Numbered from the stretch's first letter, positions 1 to 7,251 are shown. The stretch is DNA of 7,252 bases from DATCSE01 sp036568605 (GCA_036568605.1 DATCSE010000196.1:1-7252), one strand, 5' to 3'. Numbers and translations: made by a program. The notes: a model not told the origin generated them from the sequence alone.

Positions 1-174
1 CGCCAGCTCGTCGGCATAACGGCGCCGGATGCGCTGCACGAAGCGGCTGTGATCGGCCCGCGCACGCAGCATGGGGTGCGAGCCGGTCTGCTGCTCCGCG
101 AGGGCCAGCGCCGCGTCGTGGTCTTCGGCCGACGGTTCGGACAATGTTGCGGGAGTGTTCGGCCGGGAACCCAT
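1..174 (-). CDS. glnE: Glutamine synthetase adenylyltransferase/adenylyl-removing enzyme, N-terminal fragment
   Basis: Reading the minus strand from the ATG at 174-172 gives 58 uninterrupted codons to the window edge, starting MGSRPNTPATLSEPSAEDHD and ending with HSRFVQRIRRRYADELA. The Ser-Arg-Phe-Val followed by an Arg-rich stretch and Tyr-Ala-Asp-Glu resembles the start of betaproteobacterial GlnE. GlnE is a cytoplasmic enzyme of roughly 900 or more residues that adenylylates and deadenylylates glutamine synthetase under control of PII signalling; its N-terminal half is the deadenylylating domain. Only about the first 6% is visible, so no nucleotidyltransferase motif can be checked. The start is the only upstream in-frame ATG before a poorly matched ribosome site; the ATG at 72-70 is an internal alternative but would cut into plausible N-terminal sequence. 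It is divergent to the yhdP-like gene, a neighbourhood familiar in Burkholderiales. Identification rests on recalled family resemblance of a short stretch. Confidence 0.82.
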   Translation of the reverse strand, partial: MGSRPNTPATLSEPSAEDHDAALALAEQQTGSHPMLRARADHSRFVQRIRRRYADELA

Positions 175-201
175 GGAGCGCTGGGTGGTCTGTGCTAGAT
201 T
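173..201 (+). promoter_or_regulatory. Possible sigma-70-like promoter for yhdP (weak)
   Basis: TAGATT at 196-201 matches four of six positions of the -10 consensus and is preceded by TGTGC, giving the TGTGCTAGATT pattern often seen at -10 regions in high-GC betaproteobacteria. The hexamer 17 bp upstream (ATGGAG, 173-178) is a poor -35 match and overlaps the glnE start codon. A start near base 208 would leave an untranslated leader of about 150 nt before the ATG at 361. This is pattern matching only. Confidence 0.25.
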
Positions 202-360
202 GAATTGCTGTTGGTCAGGGCCGGATGGCGGACCTCGTCGGGACCCGCCGAGGTCGCGCAGCAGCAAGCCACGTGGCGTGCCGCAACTCGGCCGTTGCGC
301 GAGTGCCGCTGTTGTTCCGCCACCGTTCGCCGCCCGCCAGGTGGGCACACCGTCGTCTTC
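175..360. other. Divergent intergenic region between glnE and yhdP
   Basis: This 186-bp region separates two divergent start codons and must carry the promoters of both genes unless either is read from further away. It is GC-rich except for a short AT-richer patch around 195-215, the most likely place for promoter elements. I see no clear dyad operator, no sigma-54 GG-N10-GC element I would defend, and no terminator. A plus-strand reading frame continuous with yhdP stays open from a TTG at 205, but it contains no in-frame ATG before 361 and its translation is Arg/Cys-rich, unlike an envelope protein N-terminus. Confidence 0.7.
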
Positions 361-3300
361 ATGTCTCGTACCTCGCCCAGCCTGTCTGACCCGACCGACC
401 CTCCGGCCGCCGCCGCTGCATGGCGGCCGACGCTCACCGCGGTACTGCTGAGGCGACTGCTCTGGGTCGTGCGATCGCTGCTCGGCCTGCTCGTGTTGGC
501 CTGGAGCTTATTGCTGATCGCCTGGCTGACACTCCATTGGGGAATTCTGCCGCACATCCAGCAGTGGCGTGAGCCGATCGAAACGCAGGCCAGCAAAGCG
601 CTGGGCCTTCCGGTGCGCATAGGCAACATCGCGGTCCGCTCGAGCGGCTGGGTGCCGTCGTTCGAGCTGCGCGAGGTCACGCTGCTCGATGCCGAACAGC
701 GCCCGGCGCTGCGCCTGCCGCGGGTGTTCGCGGCAATCTCGCCGCGCTCGCTGCTGTCGTTCGAGCCGCGCTTCGCGCAATTGCTGATCGACGGCGCCGA
801 GCTCGACATCCGGCGCGATGCGCAAGGCCGCATCTGGATCGCCGGGCTCGACGTCAGTGGCACCGACCGCGACAGCGGCGGCGGCAGTGCCGCGGCCGAC
901 TGGTTCTTCAAGCAGGGCGAGTTCGTGATCCGCGGCGGCGCATTGCGCTGGACCGACGAGCAGCGCCAGGCTGCGCCGCTGGTGCTGCGCGATCTGCAGC
1001 TGGTCGTGCGCAACGGGCTGCGCTCGCACCACGTCCGGCTCGACGCGACGCCGCCGCCCGAATGGGGCGAGCGGTTCAGCGCGAGCGGCCGCTTCAGCCA
1101 ATCGCTGCTCGCCCGCAGCGGCGACTGGCGGCACTGGAGCGGCCAGGCGCATGTGGACCTGCCGCGGGCCGATGTGCGCGAGTTGCGCCGCTATGTCACG
1201 CTGCCGTTCGAGCTCGACGAGGGCGACGGCGCCGTGCGTGGCTGGTTCGACATGAAGGAAGGCCGGCCGCAGGCCGCAACCGTCGACATCGCGCTGCGTG
1301 CGGTCTCGCTGCGCCTGGCCGCGAATCTAGAGCCGCTGAAGGTCGAGGAGATCGAAGGCCGTCTGATCGCGCAGCGCACGAAGGACGAGCTCTCGCTGGA
1401 GGCGCGCCAGCTCGGCTTCCTGATCGACCACGGCGCATCCGCGGAGCGCATGCGCTGGCCGCGCGGCGACATGCGGCTGGTCCTGCGGCAGCTCGACGGC
1501 AGCGAGGCGGTGGCCGGCGGATCGTTCGAGGCCGACAAGCTCGACGTCGGCCAGATGGCGCGGATCGCCGCCAGCATCCCGCTCGGCGATGCCGTGCGCC
1601 GGCTGCTGGCCGAAGTCCAGCCGCAGGGCACGATCAGCCAGCTCGCGACCCGCTGGGACGGCCCGCTCGACGCGCCGCAGCACTATGCCGTGAAGGCGCA
1701 GTTCAACGGCGTGACGCTGGCTTCGCATGCGTCCGACCAGCCTGGCGCCGTCGGCCGCCCCGGCCTGCGCAACGCGACGCTGCAACTGGCCGCGACCGAA
1801 GCCGGCGGGCAGGCGCAGCTCGGCATCCAGTCCGGTGCGCTCGAGCTGCCGGGCGTGTTCGACGAGCCGGTGCTGCCGCTGGACAACTTCACCGCCCAGG
1901 TGACCTGGAAGATCGAAGCCGCACCGGTCGCGCAGAGCCGCGGCGCGATCGCGACCAGCGGCCCCGCGGCGCCGCCGAAGATCAGCGTGCAGGTCAGCGA
2001 CGCGCGCTTCGCGAATACCGATGTGCAGGGTGAATTCAAGGCCGGCTGGAGCACGGGCACTCGCGACGCCGCGGCGGGCGAATCCAAGGGCGCGCGTGCG
2101 GCGGGCGCCGCCGGGGCCGCATCGGCGCCGCATGCCGGGCCGGGGGCGCGCTTCCCCGGCCGGCTCGATCTCGAAGGCCGGCTCACCAGCGCCGAGGCGG
2201 CGCGCATCGCACGCTACCTGCCGCTGGGCATACCGCAGCACACGCGCGAGTACGTGCAACATGCGGTGCGCGGCGGCAAGGTCAGCGGGGCGACGTTCAA
2301 GGTCAAGGGCGACCTCGCGGAGTTTCCGTTCTCCAACGCGAAGCAGGCGACGAAAGACGGCAGCGAGGGCGAGTTCCGCATCGCCGCGACGGTCGAGGAC
2401 GTCGCCTTCGCGTTCGTGCCCAGCCAGCCCGCCAGCGGCTCGCAGCCGGCGTACAGCTCGCCGTGGCCGACGCTGACCCAGGTCGGCGGCGAGCTGGTGT
2501 TCGACCGCGCCAGCATGGAAATCCGCAATGCCCGCGCGCAGCTCGGCGCGGTCGAGTGGAGCAAGATCCAGGGCGGCATCAAGAACCTGGAGCACGGCGT
2601 GCTGACGCTGGATGCGACGGCGCGCGGTCCGCTGGCCGAGATGCTGAAGGCGGTCAATGCCTCGCCGATCGGCGGCTGGATCAACAAGGCGCTCGACAAG
2701 TCCACCGGCAGCGGCGCCGCCGAGATGAAGCTGGGGCTGTCGATTCCGCTTGAGCAGCCCGACCAGACCGTCGTCAAGGGCAGCCTGCTGCTCGCCGGCA
2801 ACGATGTGCGTATCGTGCCGGACAGCCCGACGCTGCTGGCCGCGAAGGGCCGCGTCGACTTCTCGCAGAAAGGCTTCGCGGTGGTCGGCGCGAGCGCCCG
2901 CGTGCTCGGCGGCGACTTGAGTTTCGGCGGCGGCACGCAAGCCGACGGCAGCGTGCGATTCGAGGGTCAGGGCACGCTGAGCGCCGATGGCCTGCGCCGT
3001 GCCGCGGACCTCGGCCCGGCGGCGCGTGCCGCGGCGTTCCTGCAGGGCCAGGCCGCCTATCGGATGACCCTGGGCTTCGCCCGCGGCGAGCCCGAGATCA
3101 ACGTGACGAGCAATTTGGTCGGCCTCGCGATCAACCTGCCACAGCCGCTGAACAAGACGGCCGATGCGACGCTGCCGCTGCGTTTCCAGACGACGCTCGA
3201 TCCGGCCGCCGGCGCGGCTGGTCAGCCGCCGCGCGACACGCTGCGCGTCGATCTCGGCAACATCGTGCAGGCGCTGTACCAGCGTGAGCTCGGCAGCGAC

Positions 3301-4659
3301 GGGCCGCGGGTGCTGCGCGGCGGCATCGGCGTCAACGAGCAGCCCGCGCTGCCGGCCAGCGGCGTGGCCGCGAACCTGAACCTGAAGAGCGTGAACACCG
3401 ACGAGTGGGAGGCGGTGCGCGACAAGCTGGGCGGCACCGACAGCAGCGGCAGCAATGCGGACTCGCGCGACGCGGCACCGGCCAGCCGTTCGCCGTACGA
3501 GCCCGACACGATCGCGCTGCGGGCGCAGGAGTTCGTGACCGGCCAGCGCAAGCTGACCAAGCTCGTCGCCGGCATCTCGAACGAAGGCAACCTGTGGCGC
3601 GCGAACCTCGATGCCGACCAGCTCAGCGGCTATGTCGAGTACCGCGCGCCGATGCGCCGCGGCGGCACCGGCGCGGGGCGGGTGCATGCGCGGTTCGCGC
3701 GGCTGTCGCTGCCAAAGAGCGATGTCGAGCAGGTCGAGAACCTGCTCGACCAGCAGCAGAGCACGACGATCCCGGGGCTGGACATCGTGATCGACGACTT
3801 CGAGCTGCGCGGCAAGCACCTGGGCAAGCTCGAGATCGAGGCGGTCAACCGTTCGAGCGGGCCGCGCGCGGACGGCCAGCGCGAGTGGCAGCTGACCAAG
3901 CTGAACCTGACCACCCCCGAGGCCCAGCTCGCCGCGACCGGCAACTGGGCCGCGATCGGCGGCCGCGGCAGTGCGCGCCGCGCGGTGATGGATTTCAAGC
4001 TGCAGCTGGCCGACAGCGGCGCGCTGCTGGACCGGCTCGGCACCAGCAAGGCGATCCGCGGCGGCAAGGGCCAGCTGTCGGGGCAGATCTCGTGGACCGG
4101 GTCGCCGTTTGCGATCGACTACCCGAGCCTCGCGGGCCAGGTCAACGTCGCGATCGATGCCGGCCAGTTCCTGAAGGCCGAGCCGGGCGCCGCGCGGCTG
4201 CTGGGCGTGCTGAACCTGCAGTCGCTGCCGCGCCGGCTGACGCTGGACTTTCGCGACGTGTTCCAGGAAGGCTTCGCGTTCGACAACGTCACCGGCGACG
4301 TGGCGATCGCGCAAGGCGTCGCGAAGACCAACAACCTGCGGATGCGGGGCGTGCAGGCGCTGGTGCTGATGGAGGGCAGCGCCGACATTGCGCGCGAGAC
4401 GCAGGACCTGCGCGTCGTGGTCGTGCCCGAGATCAACGCCGGCACCGCGGCGCTCGCGTATGCGGTGATCAACCCGGCCATCGGCCTGGGCGCGTTCCTC
4501 GCGCAGACCATCCTGCGCAAGCCGCTGATGGAGGCCAGCACGCGCGAATTCCACGTCAGCGGCTCATGGGCGGATCCCAAGGTCGAGCAGGTGCACCGCA
4601 AGTTGGGCGAAGATGCGTCGGCGGCGGAGTCGGCCGCCTCGGCGCCGAAGAAGCCGTGA
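361..4659 (+). CDS. yhdP: YhdP family AsmA-like envelope protein
   Basis: The 1432-residue product is full length for the YhdP (TIGR02099-type) family. YhdP is an inner-membrane-anchored protein that spans the periplasm as a long beta-sheet groove and, with TamB and YdbH, moves phospholipids toward the outer membrane (established in E. coli). Visible here: one N-terminal membrane segment at about residues 33-58 (LLWVVRSLLGLLVLAWSLLL and following), then an AsmA-like N-terminal part (about 69-200) with Leu-Pro-Val-Arg-Ile-Gly and 'LRLPRVFAAISPRSLL', a long repetitive beta-rich middle corresponding to the DUF3971 region, and a C-terminal AsmA-like part from about 1284 with AYAVINPAIGLGAFLAQ (1366-1382) and GSWADPKVEQ near 1401-1410, both hallmarks of the family. 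The ATG at 361 is chosen because it puts the membrane anchor about 30 residues from the N-terminus; the frame stays open back to a TTG at 205. The upstream ribosome site is weak (AGGTGG at 339-344, too far). An Ala/Gly-rich insert lies at 569-597 and a Ser/Asp/Ala linker near 1028-1045. The Nit-type amidase follows after 17 bp. Confidence 0.92.
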   Translation: MSRTSPSLSDPTDPPAAAAAWRPTLTAVLLRRLLWVVRSLLGLLVLAWSLLLIAWLTLHWGILPHIQQWREPIETQASKALGLPVRIGNIAVRSSGWVPSFELREVTLLDAEQRPALRLPRVFAAISPRSLLSFEPRFAQLLIDGAELDIRRDAQGRIWIAGLDVSGTDRDSGGGSAAADWFFKQGEFVIRGGALRWTDEQRQAAPLVLRDLQLVVRNGLRSHHVRLDATPPPEWGERFSASGRFSQSLLARSGDWRHWSGQAHVDLPRADVRELRRYVTLPFELDEGDGAVRGWFDMKEGRPQAATVDIALRAVSLRLAANLEPLKVEEIEGRLIAQRTKDELSLEARQLGFLIDHGASAERMRWPRGDMRLVLRQLDGSEAVAGGSFEADKLDVGQMARIAASIPLGDAVRRLLAEVQPQGTISQLATRWDGPLDAPQHYAVKAQFNGVTLASHASDQPGAVGRPGLRNATLQLAATEAGGQAQLGIQSGALELPGVFDEPVLPLDNFTAQVTWKIEAAPVAQSRGAIATSGPAAPPKISVQVSDARFANTDVQGEFKAGWSTGTRDAAAGESKGARAAGAAGAASAPHAGPGARFPGRLDLEGRLTSAEAARIARYLPLGIPQHTREYVQHAVRGGKVSGATFKVKGDLAEFPFSNAKQATKDGSEGEFRIAATVEDVAFAFVPSQPASGSQPAYSSPWPTLTQVGGELVFDRASMEIRNARAQLGAVEWSKIQGGIKNLEHGVLTLDATARGPLAEMLKAVNASPIGGWINKALDKSTGSGAAEMKLGLSIPLEQPDQTVVKGSLLLAGNDVRIVPDSPTLLAAKGRVDFSQKGFAVVGASARVLGGDLSFGGGTQADGSVRFEGQGTLSADGLRRAADLGPAARAAAFLQGQAAYRMTLGFARGEPEINVTSNLVGLAINLPQPLNKTADATLPLRFQTTLDPAAGAAGQPPRDTLRVDLGNIVQALYQRELGSDGPRVLRGGIGVNEQPALPASGVAANLNLKSVNTDEWEAVRDKLGGTDSSGSNADSRDAAPASRSPYEPDTIALRAQEFVTGQRKLTKLVAGISNEGNLWRANLDADQLSGYVEYRAPMRRGGTGAGRVHARFARLSLPKSDVEQVENLLDQQQSTTIPGLDIVIDDFELRGKHLGKLEIEAVNRSSGPRADGQREWQLTKLNLTTPEAQLAATGNWAAIGGRGSARRAVMDFKLQLADSGALLDRLGTSKAIRGGKGQLSGQISWTGSPFAIDYPSLAGQVNVAIDAGQFLKAEPGAARLLGVLNLQSLPRRLTLDFRDVFQEGFAFDNVTGDVAIAQGVAKTNNLRMRGVQALVLMEGSADIARETQDLRVVVVPEINAGTAALAYAVINPAIGLGAFLAQTILRKPLMEASTREFHVSGSWADPKVEQVHRKLGEDASAAESAASAPKKP

Positions 4660-4664
4660 GAACA

Positions 4665-4670
4665 AGGGAG
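4665..4670 (+). promoter_or_regulatory. Ribosome binding site of the Nit-type amidase
   Basis: AGGGAG sits six bases before the ATG at 4677, within the 17-bp gap after the yhdP stop. It fixes the amidase start, which matters because the same frame is open on the 5' side for more than 1.2 kb through yhdP. Confidence 0.8.
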
Positions 4671-4676
4671 AACGCC

Positions 4677-5495
4677 ATGAAGATCGCCGCGATCCAGATG
4701 GTCTCGACGCCGCGCGTCGCCGACAACCTCGAGGCCGCGCGCCGGCTCGTCGCGCAGGCCGCGGCGGGCGGCGCACAGCTGGTCGTGCTGCCCGAATACT
4801 TCTGCGTGATGGGCCGCAGCGACCGCGACAAGCTCGAGGTTGCCGAGCCGCCCGGCGACGGGCCCATCCAGCGCATGCTGGCCGAGACCGCGCGCGAGCA
4901 CCGCATCTGGCTGATCGGCGGCACCTTGCCGCTGAAGAGCGACGCCGATCCGGACCGCGTGCTCAACGCGAACTGCGTCTACGCGCCCGACGGCACGCTC
5001 GCGACGCGCTACGACAAGATCCACCTGTTCAAGTTCGACAACGGCCGCGAGCGCTACGACGAAGGCAACGCGATCCGCGCCGGTGCGGTGCCGACCACCG
5101 TGCAGGCCGGTGCGCTGAAGGTGGGCCTGAGCGTCTGCTATGACCTGCGCTTCCCAGAGCTGTACCGCGAGCTGATGCATCCGCCGTGCGACCTCATCAC
5201 GGTGCCGGCGGCGTTCACGTACACCACCGGCCTCGCGCACTGGGAGCTGCTGCTGCGCGCCCGTGCGGTGGAGAACCAGTGTTATGTCGCCGCGGCCGCA
5301 CAGGGCGGCACGCACGAGAACGGCCGTCGCACCTACGGCCACAGCATGATCGTGGACCCGTGGGGCAAGGTGCTGGATGTGCTGGCCGAAGGCGAAGGCG
5401 TGGTGCTGGCCGACGCGGATCCGGCGCGGATTGCGGCGGTGCGCACGCAGCTCCCGGCCCTGGAGCACCGGCGCGGTCTCAAGGAAGGTCCTTAA
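4677..5495 (+). CDS. Nit-type carbon-nitrogen hydrolase (probable deaminated glutathione amidase)
   Basis: The 272-residue cytoplasmic protein has the full nitrilase-superfamily fold length and all catalytic residues: Glu40 in VVLPEYF, Lys114 in RYDKIHLF and the nucleophile Cys154 in LSVCYDLRFPELYR. Glu129 is at the place of the supporting second glutamate of Nit proteins. The start MKIAAIQMVS and the Cys motif followed by DLRFPELYR place it in the Nit1/Nit2 branch rather than among true nitrilases. Well-studied members of that branch hydrolyse the amide of deaminated glutathione, a metabolite-repair reaction, or omega-amides such as 2-oxoglutaramate; which one applies here is not decided by sequence. 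It lies 17 bp behind yhdP and should be cotranscribed. In related bacteria a tldD gene often follows in this context; here a convergent GST gene follows instead. Its TAA stop overlaps that gene's stop. No unusual composition or truncation. Confidence 0.92.
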   Translation: MKIAAIQMVSTPRVADNLEAARRLVAQAAAGGAQLVVLPEYFCVMGRSDRDKLEVAEPPGDGPIQRMLAETAREHRIWLIGGTLPLKSDADPDRVLNANCVYAPDGTLATRYDKIHLFKFDNGRERYDEGNAIRAGAVPTTVQAGALKVGLSVCYDLRFPELYRELMHPPCDLITVPAAFTYTTGLAHWELLLRARAVENQCYVAAAAQGGTHENGRRTYGHSMIVDPWGKVLDVLAEGEGVVLADADPARIAAVRTQLPALEHRRGLKEGP

Positions 5496-6142
5496 GGCGC
5501 AGCCACCGTCGCATCACCATGCGGCGCCCGTCGAAACTCGGGCAAGGCCTCGGCGCGCAGCGAATGCGCGTGCAGCGACGGATAGACCGCCGCGTCGGCG
5601 ACAGCGTGCAAGGTCTGCGATTCGCGGATGAAGTGCCAGGCCACCGCGCAGCTGACGCCGGCCTGGTCGATGTCGCCGCTGGTGCAGGCCAGCGGCGCGC
5701 GAGCCAGCGCCGTCTCCAGCGCGTCCAGCGCCGAGCCCAGCTGGCCGTGCACGCGGGTCAGCCACGGCGCATGCTGCTTCTCGGCCGGGCGCAGCGTGTG
5801 CTCGTAGATGATCTGCACGCTCTTCTCGCAGGCCGCGAGCGCGAGACCCACCAGCTGCAGCACGCGCTGGCGTTCGCTCGCCTTCTTGGGCATCAAGCTG
5901 CGCGCCGAAGCGCGTTCGGCGGCCAGCGCCTCGGCGTAGTCGAGGATCAGCGTCGAATCCATCAGCACGCCGCCGTCGTCGGCCACCAGCGTCGGCGCCT
6001 TCACGACCGGGTTGATGCGGCTGAACTCGTCGAACTGCCGGAACACCGAGACCGATCGGTGTTCGAACGGCAAGCCGAGCAGTTGCAGCGAGATCGCGAC
6101 GCGGCGCACGTACGGCGAATCGAGCATGCCGATGAGTTGCAT
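5492..6142 (-). CDS. Glutathione S-transferase-like protein
   Basis: This 216-residue protein has the usual length and two-domain plan of cytosolic GSTs. The N-terminal thioredoxin-like domain (about 1-75) begins MQLIGMLDSPYVRRVAISL, in which Ser9 is the candidate residue facing the glutathione thiol; the cis-proline motif is Ala-Pro50-Thr-Leu-Val and Asp62-Ser63 takes the place of the Glu-Ser pair that binds the gamma-glutamyl group. An all-helical C-terminal domain (about 85-205) follows, with the conserved-looking AVAWHFIRE segment near 166-174. Substrate is unknown; such bacterial GSTs act in detoxification, reductive dehalogenation or ring cleavage, and some have no transferase activity. 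The ATG at 6142 is preferred over an in-frame GTG at 6151 because AGGAG lies eight bases before the ATG and physically overlaps the GTG. The gene follows korB by 53 bp on the same strand and converges on the amidase gene, with a four-base overlap at the stops. Confidence 0.9.
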   Translation of the reverse strand: MQLIGMLDSPYVRRVAISLQLLGLPFEHRSVSVFRQFDEFSRINPVVKAPTLVADDGGVLMDSTLILDYAEALAAERASARSLMPKKASERQRVLQLVGLALAACEKSVQIIYEHTLRPAEKQHAPWLTRVHGQLGSALDALETALARAPLACTSGDIDQAGVSCAVAWHFIRESQTLHAVADAAVYPSLHAHSLRAEALPEFRRAPHGDATVAAP

Positions 6143-6150
6143 GAGAGGCA

Positions 6151-6155
6151 CTCCT
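6151..6155 (-). promoter_or_regulatory. Ribosome binding site of the GST gene
   Basis: On the minus strand AGGAG is followed by eight bases and then ATG at 6142. Because it overlaps the alternative GTG at 6151-6149, it decides in favour of the shorter 216-residue protein. Confidence 0.75.
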
Positions 6156-6169
6156 GAGATCGGAGCGCC

Positions 6170-6199
6170 ACTCTAGCGCAGCGGGCCGCCGCGGTTCAG
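6170..6199 (-). promoter_or_regulatory. Possible promoter between korB and the GST gene (weak)
   Basis: On the minus strand TAGAGT (6175-6170) matches four of six -10 positions and CTGAAC (6199-6194), 18 bp upstream and overlapping the korB stop codon, matches three of six -35 positions. If real it would let the GST gene be transcribed separately from korB. Four-base GCGC arms flank the -10-like element (6165-6168 and 6176-6179), probably by chance in such GC-rich DNA. Read-through from korB is equally possible since no T-tailed terminator is present in the gap. Confidence 0.25.
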
Positions 6200-7251
6200 C
6201 TCAGCTCGGCATTGATCGCGGCAAGCGCTCCCCGGCCGGGGCACAGCTCGGCGGTGCCCAGCGAATTCAGCGGGACGTCGACCGTGTTCAGGTGTCCGTG
6301 CATGTCGTCGGACGATGCGTTGACGTACAGCAGCCCGGTCAGGATTTCGCCGCGCGCCTCGTGCGCCGCGATGTGGCTCAGCGCCGCGATCCGGTCGCCG
6401 GCGTCGTAGCCCTGCGCCAGCTTGCGCAGCCGCAGCACGCTGCCGTCGTGCTGCGTGACCTCGATGACCTCGCCCGGCTCGTACATCGCGGTGATCGCAT
6501 CGCGCCGCGGCATGAAGTCCAGCCGGTTCACCGCTTCGTTGTGGGCACGCACGTAGTCGTAGCTCTTCGTGCTGCCGGCGTGGTTGTTGAACGCGACGCA
6601 CGGGCTGATCACGTCGATCAGCGCCGGGCCGTGGTGGCGCAGCGCGCCCTTGATCAGCGGCACGAGCTGCTCCTTGTCGCCCGAGAAGCTGCGCGCGACA
6701 TAGGTGGCGCCCAGCTGCAGCGCGAGCGAGACCAGGTCGATCGGGCTGTCGCTGTTGACCGCGCCCTTCTTGCTCTTGCTGCCCTGGTCCGCAGTGGCCG
6801 AGAACTGGCCCTTGGTCAGCCCGTAGACGCCGTTGTTCTCGACGATGTAGGTCATGTCGACGCCGCGCCGCATCGCATGCGCGAACTGGCCCAGGCCGAT
6901 CGACGCCGAATCGCCGTCGCCGCTGACGCCCAGGTACAGCAGGTCGCGGTTGGCCAGGTTCGCCCCGGTGAGAACGCTGGGCATGCGGCCGTGCACGGTG
7001 TTGAAGCCGTGCGAGTTGCCGAGGAAGTAGTCGGGCGTCTTCGACGAGCAGCCGATGCCGGAGAGCTTCGCGACGCGGTGCGGCTCGATCTCGAGCTCCC
7101 AGCACGCCTGGATCAGCGACGCCGAGATCGAGTCGTGCCCGCAGCCCGCGCACAGCGTCGAGATCTTGCCTTCGTAGTCGCGGCGCGTGTAGCCGAGCTT
7201 GTTGGCCGGCAGCGTCGGGTGGTGCAGCTTGGGTTTGGCGAGGTAGGTCAT
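6196..7251 (-). CDS. korB: 2-oxoacid:ferredoxin oxidoreductase, beta subunit (KorB type)
   Basis: The 351-residue protein is the thiamine diphosphate-binding beta subunit of a 2-oxoacid:ferredoxin oxidoreductase, which oxidatively decarboxylates a 2-oxoacid with CoA to an acyl-CoA and reduces ferredoxin (or runs in reverse). The ThDP motif is visible as GDGD at 111-114 and Glu-Asn-Asn ending at 140. Four cysteines fit the [4Fe-4S] ligands of two-subunit enzymes: Cys34 and Cys37 in CAGCGHD, Cys68 in GIGCSSK and Cys219 in ISPCVAFNN. The YGLTKGQ segment (143-149) next to the ThDP motif is typical of the 2-oxoglutarate/2-oxoacid group. The C-terminal part beyond about 250 extends past the compact archaeal subunits and ends with HLNTVDVPLNSLGTAELCPG, a form I associate with bacterial KorB. 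The start MTYLAKPKLHHPTLP is plausible, with its ribosome site cut off by the window edge. The alpha (or fused gamma-alpha) subunit is expected immediately upstream on this strand. Whether the substrate is 2-oxoglutarate, pyruvate or another oxoacid cannot be told from beta alone. Confidence 0.93.
   Translation of the reverse strand: MTYLAKPKLHHPTLPANKLGYTRRDYEGKISTLCAGCGHDSISASLIQACWELEIEPHRVAKLSGIGCSSKTPDYFLGNSHGFNTVHGRMPSVLTGANLANRDLLYLGVSGDGDSASIGLGQFAHAMRRGVDMTYIVENNGVYGLTKGQFSATADQGSKSKKGAVNSDSPIDLVSLALQLGATYVARSFSGDKEQLVPLIKGALRHHGPALIDVISPCVAFNNHAGSTKSYDYVRAHNEAVNRLDFMPRRDAITAMYEPGEVIEVTQHDGSVLRLRKLAQGYDAGDRIAALSHIAAHEARGEILTGLLYVNASSDDMHGHLNTVDVPLNSLGTAELCPGRGALAAINAELS

Noticed and set aside
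205..1013. Minus-strand frames of 272 and 214 codons opposite the yhdP start
   Set aside because: Ser/Arg-rich shadow translations with no ribosome site or family resemblance.
1327..4554. A 1075-codon open frame on the minus strand, antisense to yhdP
   Set aside because: Its translation is Arg/Ala/Gln/His-rich without domain-like pattern, and it mirrors the G/C third-position bias of yhdP. Long antisense frames are expected in such DNA, whereas yhdP has clear family motifs.
3405..4676. A 5' extension of the amidase frame through the end of yhdP, which would make a much larger fusion protein
   Set aside because: The extension is an Arg/Gly/Ala-rich shadow of yhdP, while the ATG at 4677 has a good ribosome site and starts exactly at the family's MKIAAIQM.
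4119..5468. A 449-codon minus-strand frame opposite the amidase and the end of yhdP
   Set aside because: Composition is His/Arg/Ala-rich with no recognisable motif, and the opposite strand encodes an intact catalytic enzyme.
5186..6157. A 323-codon plus-strand frame crossing the amidase end and the GST gene
   Set aside because: It runs through two well-supported genes in other frames and has a biased, motif-free translation.
6181..6195. GC-rich partial dyad just after the korB stop, considered as a terminator
   Set aside because: The stem is only about four base pairs and no T-run follows on the minus strand, so it does not qualify as an intrinsic terminator.
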